Positions 17,712 through 25,601 of a stretch of DNA of 64,000 nt are shown piece after piece; within the stretch, counting starts at the first letter, position 1; every line of letters starts with the position of its first letter. Made by a program: the position numbers and the translations under genes. The DNA is from UBA969 sp041694635 (GTDB taxonomy: Bacteria; Planctomycetota; Planctomycetia; Gemmatales; Gemmataceae): the NCBI GenBank assembly GCA_041694635.1, contig JBDNHI010000047.1:15125-79124 (forward strand), read 5' to 3'. The notes below the pieces were generated by a model that had not been told where the DNA came from, searched no databases, and saw only the letters and a program-made list of their open reading frames with translations.

Positions 17712-19047
17712 GTCAGACGAACAACAGCTACTGGCTGGCGTAAAAAAGGCTGTGGATTTGGTTGATAACCAAAACATAGATCCTACTGATGCTATGTATC
17801 AAGTAGCAAAATCTATGCAGTTTTCTCCTGGATTTCTAAAAGCAGCTTGTAACGCTTTTAACACGGGGAGACAGTTAGCCCAATGGAATGCTAATGATTC
17901 TACATTAGATAAGTTAGCTAGTTTTACTTTGGCAGATTACTCGACAGTGCACGACAGAATCTGGGGACAAAAAGTAGAAAAGGTTGCTTCAGTATCTAAT
18001 TTTTTACCTGTCTTTGATTCTTACGAAGAACAAGCAAGGCAGCAGTTGTTACGCATAGATTTAACTACACTGGAAAAATCAGCAGCTGAAGTGCAACAGC
18101 ATCCGTTGGTATTGGAAGAATATGCTGGAAACAAAGTCGCAAAAAACTATTCAAACTACGACTATTGTCGGCGTATGGCCGAAGAAGCTCGGCGAGAAAA
18201 ATCAGCAAACGAAGACAGATTAAACCTTAAGCTGCATTTACTGGAAAATTATTTTCGTAAGTTTGCACAGGATCGCGTGCCGTTGGCACAAGTAGAACAT
18301 GCTGTTTCAATTTGCCGTGGTGTGGTGGGTAAGGCACTTATGGACCATGTGGCTGGGAAATTTCAAAAAGAAAAAAGAGCAGCAGATCACAAAGCTAGCT
18401 GGGTAGGTTTTCATCAAGAAGCCGACTGGAAAAAAGAACCTTACACATTAATTGACGCTACAATAAAACAAGCTAAAGATTACTATAAGGCTGCGATTGC
18501 ACTGCAAAAGCTAGAGATTAAATCGGCAGAAGCTAAAGAAATTACTACTTCTTTTTATCGACATAGCTATTCAGATAGCTGGCCCCCTTCTGTTAATCTT
18601 ATGGGAGAAAAACGAGGGTACGCGGCTACGCTTGCAAGTGGATTAGGCGGAGGACTTGGATTCGGCTTAGTAAGCAGTGTAGCTGGTTCAGCACGGGATT
18701 CACACGACAGACTAGTAGACAAACAAATGAGGGAGTTAGATGCCCCTGACCATTTAAACGAGCTGCGAAAAATTAGAGCGCAGACTGTACTCACTCAACT
18801 AATGAGCGACCCTGAAAATCCTTTAAGTCAATATGATCCCGAGGAAGTGTTGAGTAAATACAATGAAATGGTGCAATTATCCCCAAGACTTGCAGATCAA
18901 TCTGCAAGCATTGGACCTTTGTTAAACAAACGAATGCTCGGCAATACGGAACCTTTTGAAATTTCTGAGCTGTTGAAAATGGAAGAAAGTGCCAAGAAAA
19001 TTCAGACTTCTCCTTCTCGTAGTGATAATAACCAAGCAGGAAACTAG
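17695..19047 (+). CDS. Helical virion/internal protein with glycine zipper
   Basis: The start is the ATG at 17695, preceded by ACGGGGGGAGACGG, inside the end of the preceding gene; an earlier in-frame opening lies in that gene. The protein has 450 residues and is mostly charged helices. Repeated motifs LDKLA, VEKVA, LEKSA and RKFA occur in the first half. A glycine-zipper segment ATLASGLGGGLGFGLVSSVA lies around residues 306-330. The family is not recognised. The same design is seen in the next gene and at the window start, consistent with a set of internal membrane-active proteins. Confidence 0.78.
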   Translation: MQPLNKSDEQQLLAGVKKAVDLVDNQNIDPTDAMYQVAKSMQFSPGFLKAACNAFNTGRQLAQWNANDSTLDKLASFTLADYSTVHDRIWGQKVEKVASVSNFLPVFDSYEEQARQQLLRIDLTTLEKSAAEVQQHPLVLEEYAGNKVAKNYSNYDYCRRMAEEARREKSANEDRLNLKLHLLENYFRKFAQDRVPLAQVEHAVSICRGVVGKALMDHVAGKFQKEKRAADHKASWVGFHQEADWKKEPYTLIDATIKQAKDYYKAAIALQKLEIKSAEAKEITTSFYRHSYSDSWPPSVNLMGEKRGYAATLASGLGGGLGFGLVSSVAGSARDSHDRLVDKQMRELDAPDHLNELRKIRAQTVLTQLMSDPENPLSQYDPEEVLSKYNEMVQLSPRLADQSASIGPLLNKRMLGNTEPFEISELLKMEESAKKIQTSPSRSDNNQAGN

Positions 19048-19051
19048 CAAA

Positions 19052-20173
19052 ATGGCAGCATTATCGCTGAGTAGTATTACTTATGAGCAAGGGTTGCAGT
19101 TACTGGCTGCACGAAAGCAAGCTTTTGATTCTGGGCATATTCGTCGTATGTCTAAAGAGGCGATGGCTACTTCCTTCTATTTGCGTGACATTGGTACAGA
19201 TTTTTTAGAGAAGATGGCAGAATCTGGTTTGCTTGATTCTTTAAAATCCGGATTTGGAAGTTTAGGTGCTATGGATGAGTCTACGCGTAATGTACTGTTA
19301 GCTGGGTTAACTGGCGCAGGTGTTGGGGCAGGAACGAGTGCGACATCCGCCCTATTGAAAGGCGAAGACGGGGTAGGTTGGAAAGCGTTAACTGGTGGTT
19401 TGACTGGCGGGGCTATTGGAGGCGGGCTTGGCTTGGCATTTAACCCGAATATATTAAGCAGATTTGTCGACAAAAAGCGAGATGGTCCGCCTGCTTCTGT
19501 CGCTCCAAGTAGCCAGTTGCAAGCAGCTGCGAATATAAAAAGTAGAACGACCACAGAACAGTTAGCGGAAATAGACAAGTTACAAGGTGTGGCAGACAGC
19601 AGCAGGCCGGAAACTAAAAGCTACGCATTACATGGGGCAAATTTGGCGGCGGGTGGTGCTGCTGGTGCTTATATAGCAACTAGATCTACATATGATCCTG
19701 ATGCGCTCGCACGTAGGCTACGCACCGAGATGCATCTGGCAGATCCTAAAGTCACTTCCGCCTATCAGCGGTTTGATCGTGGGATGTCAAACACGGCAGC
19801 CGCCACCGGCGCGATGGACGACGCAGCCCGAATCTTACTTAGAGATAGGATGCTTAATATGACTCACGATCAGTTTAGAGATGCATATGTGCCTAAATCT
19901 TTGTTTGGGCGTGTTCCTTCTACTCTTGCGGGTAAGTTACATACAGCTGTCCCTGCACTTGCGACTAATATTCTCGAAAACAATACTGTAAATAGAAGCA
20001 TGTTTACTGGCTTGGGCAAAATACGACCGGGCAAGGCAGGTATACTGATGGCATTAGCTGGACTCGCTGCAACAGGGGCTGGGACTATACGTCACAACTA
20101 CAACCAAAATAATGCAGAACGCAGTAATGCACAAGAAATATTAAAATTGTTATCTGGGCTTAATAACCAATAG
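19052..20173 (+). CDS. Glycine-zipper membrane-type protein, probable virion component
   Basis: The ATG at 19052 lies four bases after the previous stop; an upstream in-frame extension lies inside that gene and is unlikely to be used. The protein has 373 residues. Three Gly/Ala-rich hydrophobic segments are visible: around 80-100 (VLLAGLTGAGVGAGTSAT), 112-132 (ALTGGLTGGAIGGGLGLAF) and near 335-352 (AGILMALAGLAATGAGTI). FLEKMAESG near residue 45 is another hydrophobic-x-K-x-A motif. The function is unknown. It sits directly upstream of the prohead protease. Confidence 0.78.
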   Translation: MAALSLSSITYEQGLQLLAARKQAFDSGHIRRMSKEAMATSFYLRDIGTDFLEKMAESGLLDSLKSGFGSLGAMDESTRNVLLAGLTGAGVGAGTSATSALLKGEDGVGWKALTGGLTGGAIGGGLGLAFNPNILSRFVDKKRDGPPASVAPSSQLQAAANIKSRTTTEQLAEIDKLQGVADSSRPETKSYALHGANLAAGGAAGAYIATRSTYDPDALARRLRTEMHLADPKVTSAYQRFDRGMSNTAAATGAMDDAARILLRDRMLNMTHDQFRDAYVPKSLFGRVPSTLAGKLHTAVPALATNILENNTVNRSMFTGLGKIRPGKAGILMALAGLAATGAGTIRHNYNQNNAERSNAQEILKLLSGLNNQ

Positions 20174-20191
20174 TAGTAAAGGAGAAAAGCT

Positions 20192-21670
20192 ATGGCGTTA
20201 ATTAAACTTGTTTCTCCTGCTGGTTGGGACTTTGACCAGCAAATTGTTTCTCCGATTAAAGTGAGTAGCCGTGGATTGATTGGTAATGATCGTCAAGAGT
20301 TTTTAAAACGGGCTAGTCATTCTTTTTTGTCGCAGTTAGATAATGTTAAATTTGCCTCAGACGAAGTTCCTGTGCATTTAATTGCATTAGGTGCAAGTGA
20401 AGCTTATGGCCCCAATAGAAATGGTGATGGGTTTAAAGAAGCCACTTGTCGAGAGCATCATGGCACCTTTGTTAAATTTGCCAAGTTTTTTCGCAATCAT
20501 AAAAACAAGGCCGAGCGGGGCGATCCTTTCTATGGGGTGGTTAAAGCTTCTGCTTACAACGAAGATATGCGACGGGTAGAACTGCTTTGTGCATTAAATG
20601 CAAGCAAATCGGCAGCGGATCGAAATGGTGGCTTTATTGCAGATACCGAGTTAGAAAAGATTGCAAAAGGCGAAGACATAGGCGTAAGCATGGCGTGCCG
20701 TGTTTCCCACGATGTTTGTTCTTTTTGCAAACACGCAGCTAAAACACGAGACGAATACTGTACAAAAGAAAAGTGTGCAGCGGGTGGATGTAAGGAAAAT
20801 CTTACTAAGTTAGTAAAAGTCGGTAATGATGTGCACCATTTACATGTCGACAATCCCAACCCAGTTTGGTTTGACATCAGCCGAGTTTTTCGCCCTGCTG
20901 ATCGTATTGCTTACGGCACTCGTGCAGATTACTTAACCAAAGCAGCAGCTGACTCCGGCATATTTGAATTGCAGGATTACATCAAATTAGCTTCGGCTTC
21001 TACTGCTCCGTTGGCTGTCATTCTGTACCAAGCAGGGCAACACGGTTTATGGTCAGAAAAAAATACTGCCCAAGTTAAATTAGGATATGGGCTTGCTGCT
21101 CTTGAAAAATTTGCAGAAATGCAGGATGCTAATACTTACCGAGCTGCAATAACCTCTGCTTTTCCTATAGAAAGGCTGGAAAAATTAGGTTCGGAGCAAT
21201 GCGATAAGCAATTAGCTGCATTGGCTGATAACAAAATATTTTTAACATTGTATGATTACGGGCGATTGACAGGACAAGAAAAGTATATGAAATCTGCAGC
21301 TGCGCTACTTCCAGGAATATATACGCTAATGGCCGATGATGAATCATTGCCTTTAGCGATTGAGCGTGGTGTATGTTCATTTGTTGATAAAACAGCTAAT
21401 GAAAGTTCTAGGGCGTTTGCTGCTACATTGACGGCGAGTCACTCGTTTCATCGAGCTGCAGCAGAAGACCGAAACTTTTTGAGTTGTATACGTGGGCAGT
21501 CTGCTCCTACGATCTGCCAAAAGGCAGCCGCATATAATTTGGAAGGCGAAAGCTTAGCCAAAGAGTATGCAATGTATAAGTTAGCAGGGTTATGGCGATT
21601 GGCTGCAATAGACAACGACTTTACTTCAACAGTCAAGTTAAGTCTTAAGCAGAATAGAATATTTAACTAG
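20192..21670 (+). CDS. Prohead maturation protease (phage prohead core protein/protease type)
   Basis: The protein is 492 residues and AAAGGAGAA precedes the ATG. The block GASEAYGPNRNGDGF (around 67-81), then FFRNHKNK with His103, then GEDIGVSMACRV with Ser166, fits the layout of phage serine prohead proteases with a His and Ser pair. Assignment of these as catalytic is inference. A zinc-ribbon-like cluster follows with eight Cys between about 169 and 202 (CRVSHDVCSFCK, then EYCTKEKCAAGGC). The C-terminal 250 residues are helical and may act as a scaffold domain. Placement just before a scaffold-like gene and the capsid gene supports a head maturation role. Confidence 0.78.
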   Translation: MALIKLVSPAGWDFDQQIVSPIKVSSRGLIGNDRQEFLKRASHSFLSQLDNVKFASDEVPVHLIALGASEAYGPNRNGDGFKEATCREHHGTFVKFAKFFRNHKNKAERGDPFYGVVKASAYNEDMRRVELLCALNASKSAADRNGGFIADTELEKIAKGEDIGVSMACRVSHDVCSFCKHAAKTRDEYCTKEKCAAGGCKENLTKLVKVGNDVHHLHVDNPNPVWFDISRVFRPADRIAYGTRADYLTKAAADSGIFELQDYIKLASASTAPLAVILYQAGQHGLWSEKNTAQVKLGYGLAALEKFAEMQDANTYRAAITSAFPIERLEKLGSEQCDKQLAALADNKIFLTLYDYGRLTGQEKYMKSAAALLPGIYTLMADDESLPLAIERGVCSFVDKTANESSRAFAATLTASHSFHRAAAEDRNFLSCIRGQSAPTICQKAAAYNLEGESLAKEYAMYKLAGLWRLAAIDNDFTSTVKLSLKQNRIFN

Positions 21671-21710
21671 GTCATCGGAACTCGGTGCCGTTTTCAAGGA
21701 GTATATCTAA

Positions 21711-22976
21711 ATGGCGACAACAGTTAAGAATCAAATAGACTCTATCGATCGATTTCTAAAAGCCGTAGGCTATTCTGAAAAGAATGCCGAGGCGAACACA
21801 GAGGCAGGTTCAATTGGTGGAGACACCACCCATCCTATTAAAGATGTGGATGATTCCACAGAAGACGCAACAGAAGGTTTCCGTTCTACCGAAAACACAG
21901 CAGATGTTAAGGCCGACCAAGGTCCTGCTTCTGTTGAAAATGCTAAAAAGGCTGCAGCTAGAAAACGTGCTTCGGTGCGTAAACGAGCTGATGAACATGA
22001 TCCTACTGGGTCGGCTTCAGATGATCAAATGCAGATTGGTACTAACAAAAAGCCCACAGGGGAAGATCCTTCAGTGGAAACTTCCTCAGTAAAAGCAGAA
22101 AAAGAAGATACCGACACTACGCATCCTGCTAGCACTGACAATAGTGAATTAGACGGCAACAAGTATGCCTCTATGTCAACGGCACAGCTTTACAAGATTT
22201 CAAATGATCTTGGGAATCGTGTTCTTGTTGCGCTGACAAAATTTGCCGACAAGGCCGATTTTATGGATGATGACGACTCTGACCGCAACGACTCTGAATC
22301 TGACTCTGAAGTCACAGAAGAAAAAGATGCAGTAGACCTTGCTGGGCAAGCTGGTTGGGAACTTGCAGGTTTGTTAAGCGGTAAGTTTGACAAACGTGCT
22401 GCCGACTCGCTTGTATATTCAACTTTAAGCGAAATTATCAAGACTGCTAATGATGATGCGGATAAAGCTGCAGTTTACTTGCAGAGCTATCACACTGAAT
22501 TGCGTAAGCAAGCTGAGGGAGAGGAAGAAGCCGCTTTAGCCGCCATGGGCGGTGGTGGCGGTGACGAGGCTGCTTTAGCACAAGCTATGGGCGGTGGCGG
22601 TGACGAGGCTGCTTTAGCACAAGCTATGGGTGGTGGCGGTGACGAGGCTGCTTTAGCACAAGCTATGGGTGGCGACGGTGGCGGTGACATGGGTGGCGAA
22701 GGCGACGAAGGCGGTGATAATGTAGAACAATTAGCCGCTGTCTTAGACCAACTTGGCATTTCTCCTGAAGAGCTAGAGGCGGCTATGGCCGAGCAGGGCT
22801 CCGAAGGTGGTGATGCTGGTCCCATGGATGCAATGGCCGGCACCCCACGTTCTCCTATTGAAGAACCTAAAATGGAAGTTGAAGCAGCACATAAACAAGC
22901 AGTAGCCAAAAAAGGTGCTGCGTCTAAAAATGTTCGGGATTACATTCAGGAAGTTCTGGAGCGTTCCCGCCGTTAA
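21711..22976 (+). CDS. Acidic scaffold-like protein with Gly-rich repeats
   Basis: The protein has 421 residues and CAAGGAG lies before the ATG. The N-terminal 130 residues are strongly charged and disordered (Asp/Glu/Thr with a basic patch RKRASVRKRADEH). A central helical part (around 148-265) follows. Around residues 281-320, GGGGDEAALAQAM is repeated three times from a 39-base DNA repeat. The C-terminus (NVRDYIQEVLERSRR) is a basic helix, as in scaffold proteins that bind the capsid shell. Position between protease and capsid gene supports a scaffold role, though no family match can be shown. Confidence 0.68.
   Translation: MATTVKNQIDSIDRFLKAVGYSEKNAEANTEAGSIGGDTTHPIKDVDDSTEDATEGFRSTENTADVKADQGPASVENAKKAAARKRASVRKRADEHDPTGSASDDQMQIGTNKKPTGEDPSVETSSVKAEKEDTDTTHPASTDNSELDGNKYASMSTAQLYKISNDLGNRVLVALTKFADKADFMDDDDSDRNDSESDSEVTEEKDAVDLAGQAGWELAGLLSGKFDKRAADSLVYSTLSEIIKTANDDADKAAVYLQSYHTELRKQAEGEEEAALAAMGGGGGDEAALAQAMGGGGDEAALAQAMGGGGDEAALAQAMGGDGGGDMGGEGDEGGDNVEQLAAVLDQLGISPEELEAAMAEQGSEGGDAGPMDAMAGTPRSPIEEPKMEVEAAHKQAVAKKGAASKNVRDYIQEVLERSRR
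22551..22667 (+). repeat. 39-base in-frame tandem repeat, three units
   Basis: Units at 22551, 22590 and 22629 encode GGGGDEAALAQAM and differ by only a few bases. The low divergence suggests recent duplication. Confidence 0.92.
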
Positions 22977-23015
22977 TTTTTTTTGTTTGAATCTTATTTT
23001 TGGAGGATTTGCACA

Positions 23016-23456
23016 GTGAACACAAAAATCGCAGCTATGTTTGTCGAATACATTGCTTCTACCTCGACATTAAACGAACGTTTGTTAAAACAAGCACGCA
23101 TACAATATGAACACAACAAGCAAGCTGCCTCCAGGCGGAGTGCTGTTCTTGCTCGACTAGAGCAGACTGGGTGTATTGCCCCGCATCAAAAACAGGCAGC
23201 TGCCGCGATGCTGGATAATCATGCCCATAGTTTAGACTTATTAAGCAATGCCGTTGATAAGGTGCAGCAACTTAAAACTGTTGTAGAAAAAACCGGCACT
23301 GACCTCGGACAAGCTGTTTCGTACAGAGAAGCAGGCATTAAGCCTGCTAACAAAGTCTTCAACAGTTTAAATGACCCATATGTGGGTCGACGTACTTCTG
23401 AAAAGAAGGCATCGGATGATGTGATTTGGGCGGTTATGGGCGCCCCTGGTTCTTAA
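23016..23456 (+). CDS. Small helical protein in capsid operon
   Basis: The start is a GTG at 23016, 9 bases after TGGAGG; an ATG at 22983 is in frame but lies before that site. The protein has 146 residues, is helical and Lys/Ala/Gln-rich with repeated K-Q-A motifs (LLKQA, NKQAA, HQKQAA). It ends with a small hydrophobic tail (DDVIWAVMGAPGS). The function is unknown. It may be an internal head or assembly protein. Confidence 0.75.
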   Translation: MNTKIAAMFVEYIASTSTLNERLLKQARIQYEHNKQAASRRSAVLARLEQTGCIAPHQKQAAAAMLDNHAHSLDLLSNAVDKVQQLKTVVEKTGTDLGQAVSYREAGIKPANKVFNSLNDPYVGRRTSEKKASDDVIWAVMGAPGS

Positions 23457-23508
23457 TTTTAACACTAAAGACTCATTTGAGTCTTAAACAAGTCTTAGGA
23501 GGACGATT

Positions 23509-24036
23509 ATGGCTGCTCCACGGCAAATGACTGCCAACACCCTTAACGCGTTAAAGGGTTGGCCCCAGATGAACGCAGTAGACTACGCAACATCAATTGA
23601 TGCGTCTGTAACTACTGTTGTTCCTGCTGGTTCGGTGGTTTCGTTAAATTCATCTGGTAAATTCATTCTTGGTGTAGGCAATCTTAAAGTAATGCCTATG
23701 TTTCTTTTTGCCAATTCGGATGATCCAGATATTACCAATGACGGTGGAGATGCTGCCACTGTTAAAGGTGTATTTGTTGCAATAGGCCCAACTGGGCAAG
23801 CTATGGCATTGGTAGGCACTGGTGCATATGAGCTGGTAAGTACCACTTATGTCGCTGGCTCTTACGCTCCAAACACTGCCTTAACTTCTGCGACAAGCGG
23901 TGGAAATGCTGGTAAACTTGTAGCAGGCACAATGCATACCAATATGATTGTTGGTATAGTTTCACGAGGTGTTGTGGACAATGGTTATGGCAAAAATGCT
24001 TTGGCATTTTGGCCTTGCCCAGTGTTCCCTGCTTAA
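23509..24036 (+). CDS. Probable capsid decoration/stabilisation protein
   Basis: The protein has 175 residues and a strong TTAGGAGGACGATT ribosome site. It is Gly/Ala/Thr/Val-rich and predicted all-beta (VPAGSVVSLNSSGKFILGVG), as in head-decoration proteins encoded just upstream of phage capsid genes. Asymmetric patches such as SDDPDITNDGGDAATVKG suggest loops. It has no cysteine until CPVFPA at the end. The assignment rests on composition and position, not on a family motif. Confidence 0.62.
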   Translation: MAAPRQMTANTLNALKGWPQMNAVDYATSIDASVTTVVPAGSVVSLNSSGKFILGVGNLKVMPMFLFANSDDPDITNDGGDAATVKGVFVAIGPTGQAMALVGTGAYELVSTTYVAGSYAPNTALTSATSGGNAGKLVAGTMHTNMIVGIVSRGVVDNGYGKNALAFWPCPVFPA

Positions 24037-24101
24037 ATTTTTTTAAATATTAACTCAATCTAGCCACAAGCTTGATTGATATCACAAGGAGGTTCTTGCA
24101 T

Positions 24102-25049
24102 ATGGCTAATTCCAATAGTATGACTCAAGAAGAAAGTAAACTTCTAAGTCAGACAATTTTTGAAAAATTGGCTTCTAGAGACTCTAGTCTTGAAAAGCAA
24201 GCCGTTGACGCCGTTAACGACTTTACTAGAACTAAAATGCGTGAAGATGGATTTTATCGTAGGATTATGCCACCGATTCCATTAAGCAACGACGATCTTG
24301 ATCGCCAAGTTGACACGGACAAACCTGTAAAGATTGTGGACAAGGAACCTGATTCGCCAGCGGCTATCTCGATTCCTTTTGCCACGCTTCCTACTAACCT
24401 ATACATTCGTGGTGATAGGTACAAAGTTACTTTTGACCGCATCGTGACCCCTAAATTCACGAAAGATGTGGACGAACTTCGTACTTGGCACATGGACATT
24501 CGCCAAATCCTATCGGATAATGCGATTAAAGATATGTTAGCGGAAGAAGATGGAAAATTTATTTCTGCGGTCAACACTGCTCTAGTTGGTGCAGAAACGA
24601 TTGTTCCTACTTCTGGCGTAATCCAGTACAAGCAGCTTAGCGGTGGCGTCACCCGCAGCAACTTGTGGGATAGTTTCAAGATTATGCCAAGCACTCCTTC
24701 TAATCTCGAAGTTCACACTGTCTTACTTAATAACATCACGATCAAAGAAGTTGCAAAACTTAATCGTACTGATATGGGTGGCGACCTTAGCGAAGAGATT
24801 ATGCGTAATGGTTGGACTTACAGTGAATTCATGGGAGTTCAGTGGATCATCACAATTAAGAAGGGACTTGTCCCGACTAACACGATGTATCATTTCGCAG
24901 ACCCTAAATTTATTGGCAAGAGCTATATGATAGAAGACACTACGATGTATATCCGTCGTGAAGCGTATTTTATCGAATTTTTTGCCTACGAAACTTTGGG
25001 TGGTACCATTGGTCATACCTCTGGTCTTGCTCGGGTTGACTTTACCTAA
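24102..25049 (+). CDS. Major capsid protein (HK97-fold type, probable)
   Basis: The ATG at 24102 has AAGGAGG 9 bases upstream; an earlier in-frame start at 24072 lacks such a site. The protein has 315 residues. An N-terminal helical part includes FEKLASRDSSLEKQA and may be removed during maturation. GFYRRIMPPIPLSNDDLDRQ (around 48-67) and IPFATLPTNLYIRGDRYKVT (around 90-110) are typical of phage capsid proteins in this position. The C-terminal domain is rich in beta strands (MEFMGVQWIITIK-like segment near 245). Flanking genes for protease, scaffold and decoration, plus a strong terminator directly after the gene, support the call. Confidence 0.82.
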   Translation: MANSNSMTQEESKLLSQTIFEKLASRDSSLEKQAVDAVNDFTRTKMREDGFYRRIMPPIPLSNDDLDRQVDTDKPVKIVDKEPDSPAAISIPFATLPTNLYIRGDRYKVTFDRIVTPKFTKDVDELRTWHMDIRQILSDNAIKDMLAEEDGKFISAVNTALVGAETIVPTSGVIQYKQLSGGVTRSNLWDSFKIMPSTPSNLEVHTVLLNNITIKEVAKLNRTDMGGDLSEEIMRNGWTYSEFMGVQWIITIKKGLVPTNTMYHFADPKFIGKSYMIEDTTMYIRREAYFIEFFAYETLGGTIGHTSGLARVDFT

Positions 25050-25057
25050 TCACAAGT

Positions 25058-25095
25058 CTAAGTTAGCCCTGGACTGCTGGGGCTAACTTAGTTTT
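25058..25095 (+). terminator. Rho-independent terminator after capsid gene
   Basis: A perfect 12-base stem (CTAAGTTAGCCC paired with GGGCTAACTTAG, 25058-25069 and 25080-25091) with a 10-base loop is followed by TTTT. It lies 9 bases past the capsid stop and would insulate or protect its transcript. Confidence 0.85.
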
Positions 25096-25110
25096 AAAAT
25101 CCAGAATTGG
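25096..25110 (+). promoter_or_regulatory. Weak third copy of the AT-rich motif after the capsid terminator
   Basis: AAAATCCAGAATTGG follows the capsid terminator and precedes the next gene. It shares ATCCAGA with the copy at 9487-9503. Standing just after a terminator it could restart transcription. Confidence 0.25.
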
Positions 25111-25121
25111 AGTAATGAATT

Positions 25122-25505
25122 ATGTCTAAGCTTCCTAATCCTACTGACGCTTACAACTATTTGTTTAATAATGTGCATGCTCAAGTATTTTTGAACAAAT
25201 TAGCCAGTTACGGTATTACCCCTAGTACCGAACAGGAAGTTTCAGATTTATTTGAACTTGCCGGACAACTGCGACATATCGAAAGCCCCGAAAAGCAAGC
25301 TGCAGAGGGTAGCCGTTTTGGCTCCGCCGTAGCTGGACTTAACGAGGCTATAAATGCGACCCCTCAAGGTCAATGGCAGCAAGCAGTATATGAAGATTCC
25401 GCAGTAAAGCAGGCAACTTATGATTTAGCAAATGACCCTGCTATCTATGCTTCCATCCTTTCGTTGAAAGCGCACGAAGCCGCTGTTTTGGCTGGTAACA
25501 GCTAA
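25122..25505 (+). CDS. Small protein after the capsid gene
   Basis: The protein has 127 residues. GGAGTAATGAATT gives the ribosome site. It is helical, with FLNKLASYG, PEKQAAEG and AVKQATYD repeating the local K-x-A motif. It has no membrane segment. It lies between two terminators, so it can be expressed as a separate one-gene unit. The function is unknown; a small capsid-associated protein is plausible. Confidence 0.72.
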   Translation: MSKLPNPTDAYNYLFNNVHAQVFLNKLASYGITPSTEQEVSDLFELAGQLRHIESPEKQAAEGSRFGSAVAGLNEAINATPQGQWQQAVYEDSAVKQATYDLANDPAIYASILSLKAHEAAVLAGNS

Positions 25506-25549
25506 GCCAGTTACTTCAAAAAACTTTCTATAAAAGTATGCAATTTAAG

Positions 25550-25582
25550 ATCGACTGGTTACAATAAACCGGTCGATTTTTC
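25550..25582 (+). terminator. Rho-independent terminator
   Basis: An 11-base stem with one G-T pair (ATCGACTGGTT and AACCGGTCGAT, 25550-25560 and 25567-25577) with loop ACAATA is followed by TTTTTCATTTT. It closes the one-gene unit after the capsid gene and precedes the glycosyltransferase. Confidence 0.85.
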
Positions 25583-25601
25583 ATTTTAGAAAGTAGTGAT
25601 T

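Noticed and set aside
21671..21690. Hairpin with a short T run (CGG...CCGTTTTC) before the scaffold-like gene
   Set aside because: The stem is only about three pairs, too weak to call a terminator.
22490..22909. Minus-strand frame opposite the scaffold-like repeat
   Set aside because: Its translation is a Ser/Pro repeat created by the complement of Gly/Ala-rich codons; there is no start context and all neighbours are on the plus strand.
23468..23485. Hairpin AAGACTC/GAGTCTT after the small capsid-operon gene
   Set aside because: It is a short stem followed by AAACA, not a U-run. It may be an RNA processing site but does not meet terminator criteria.
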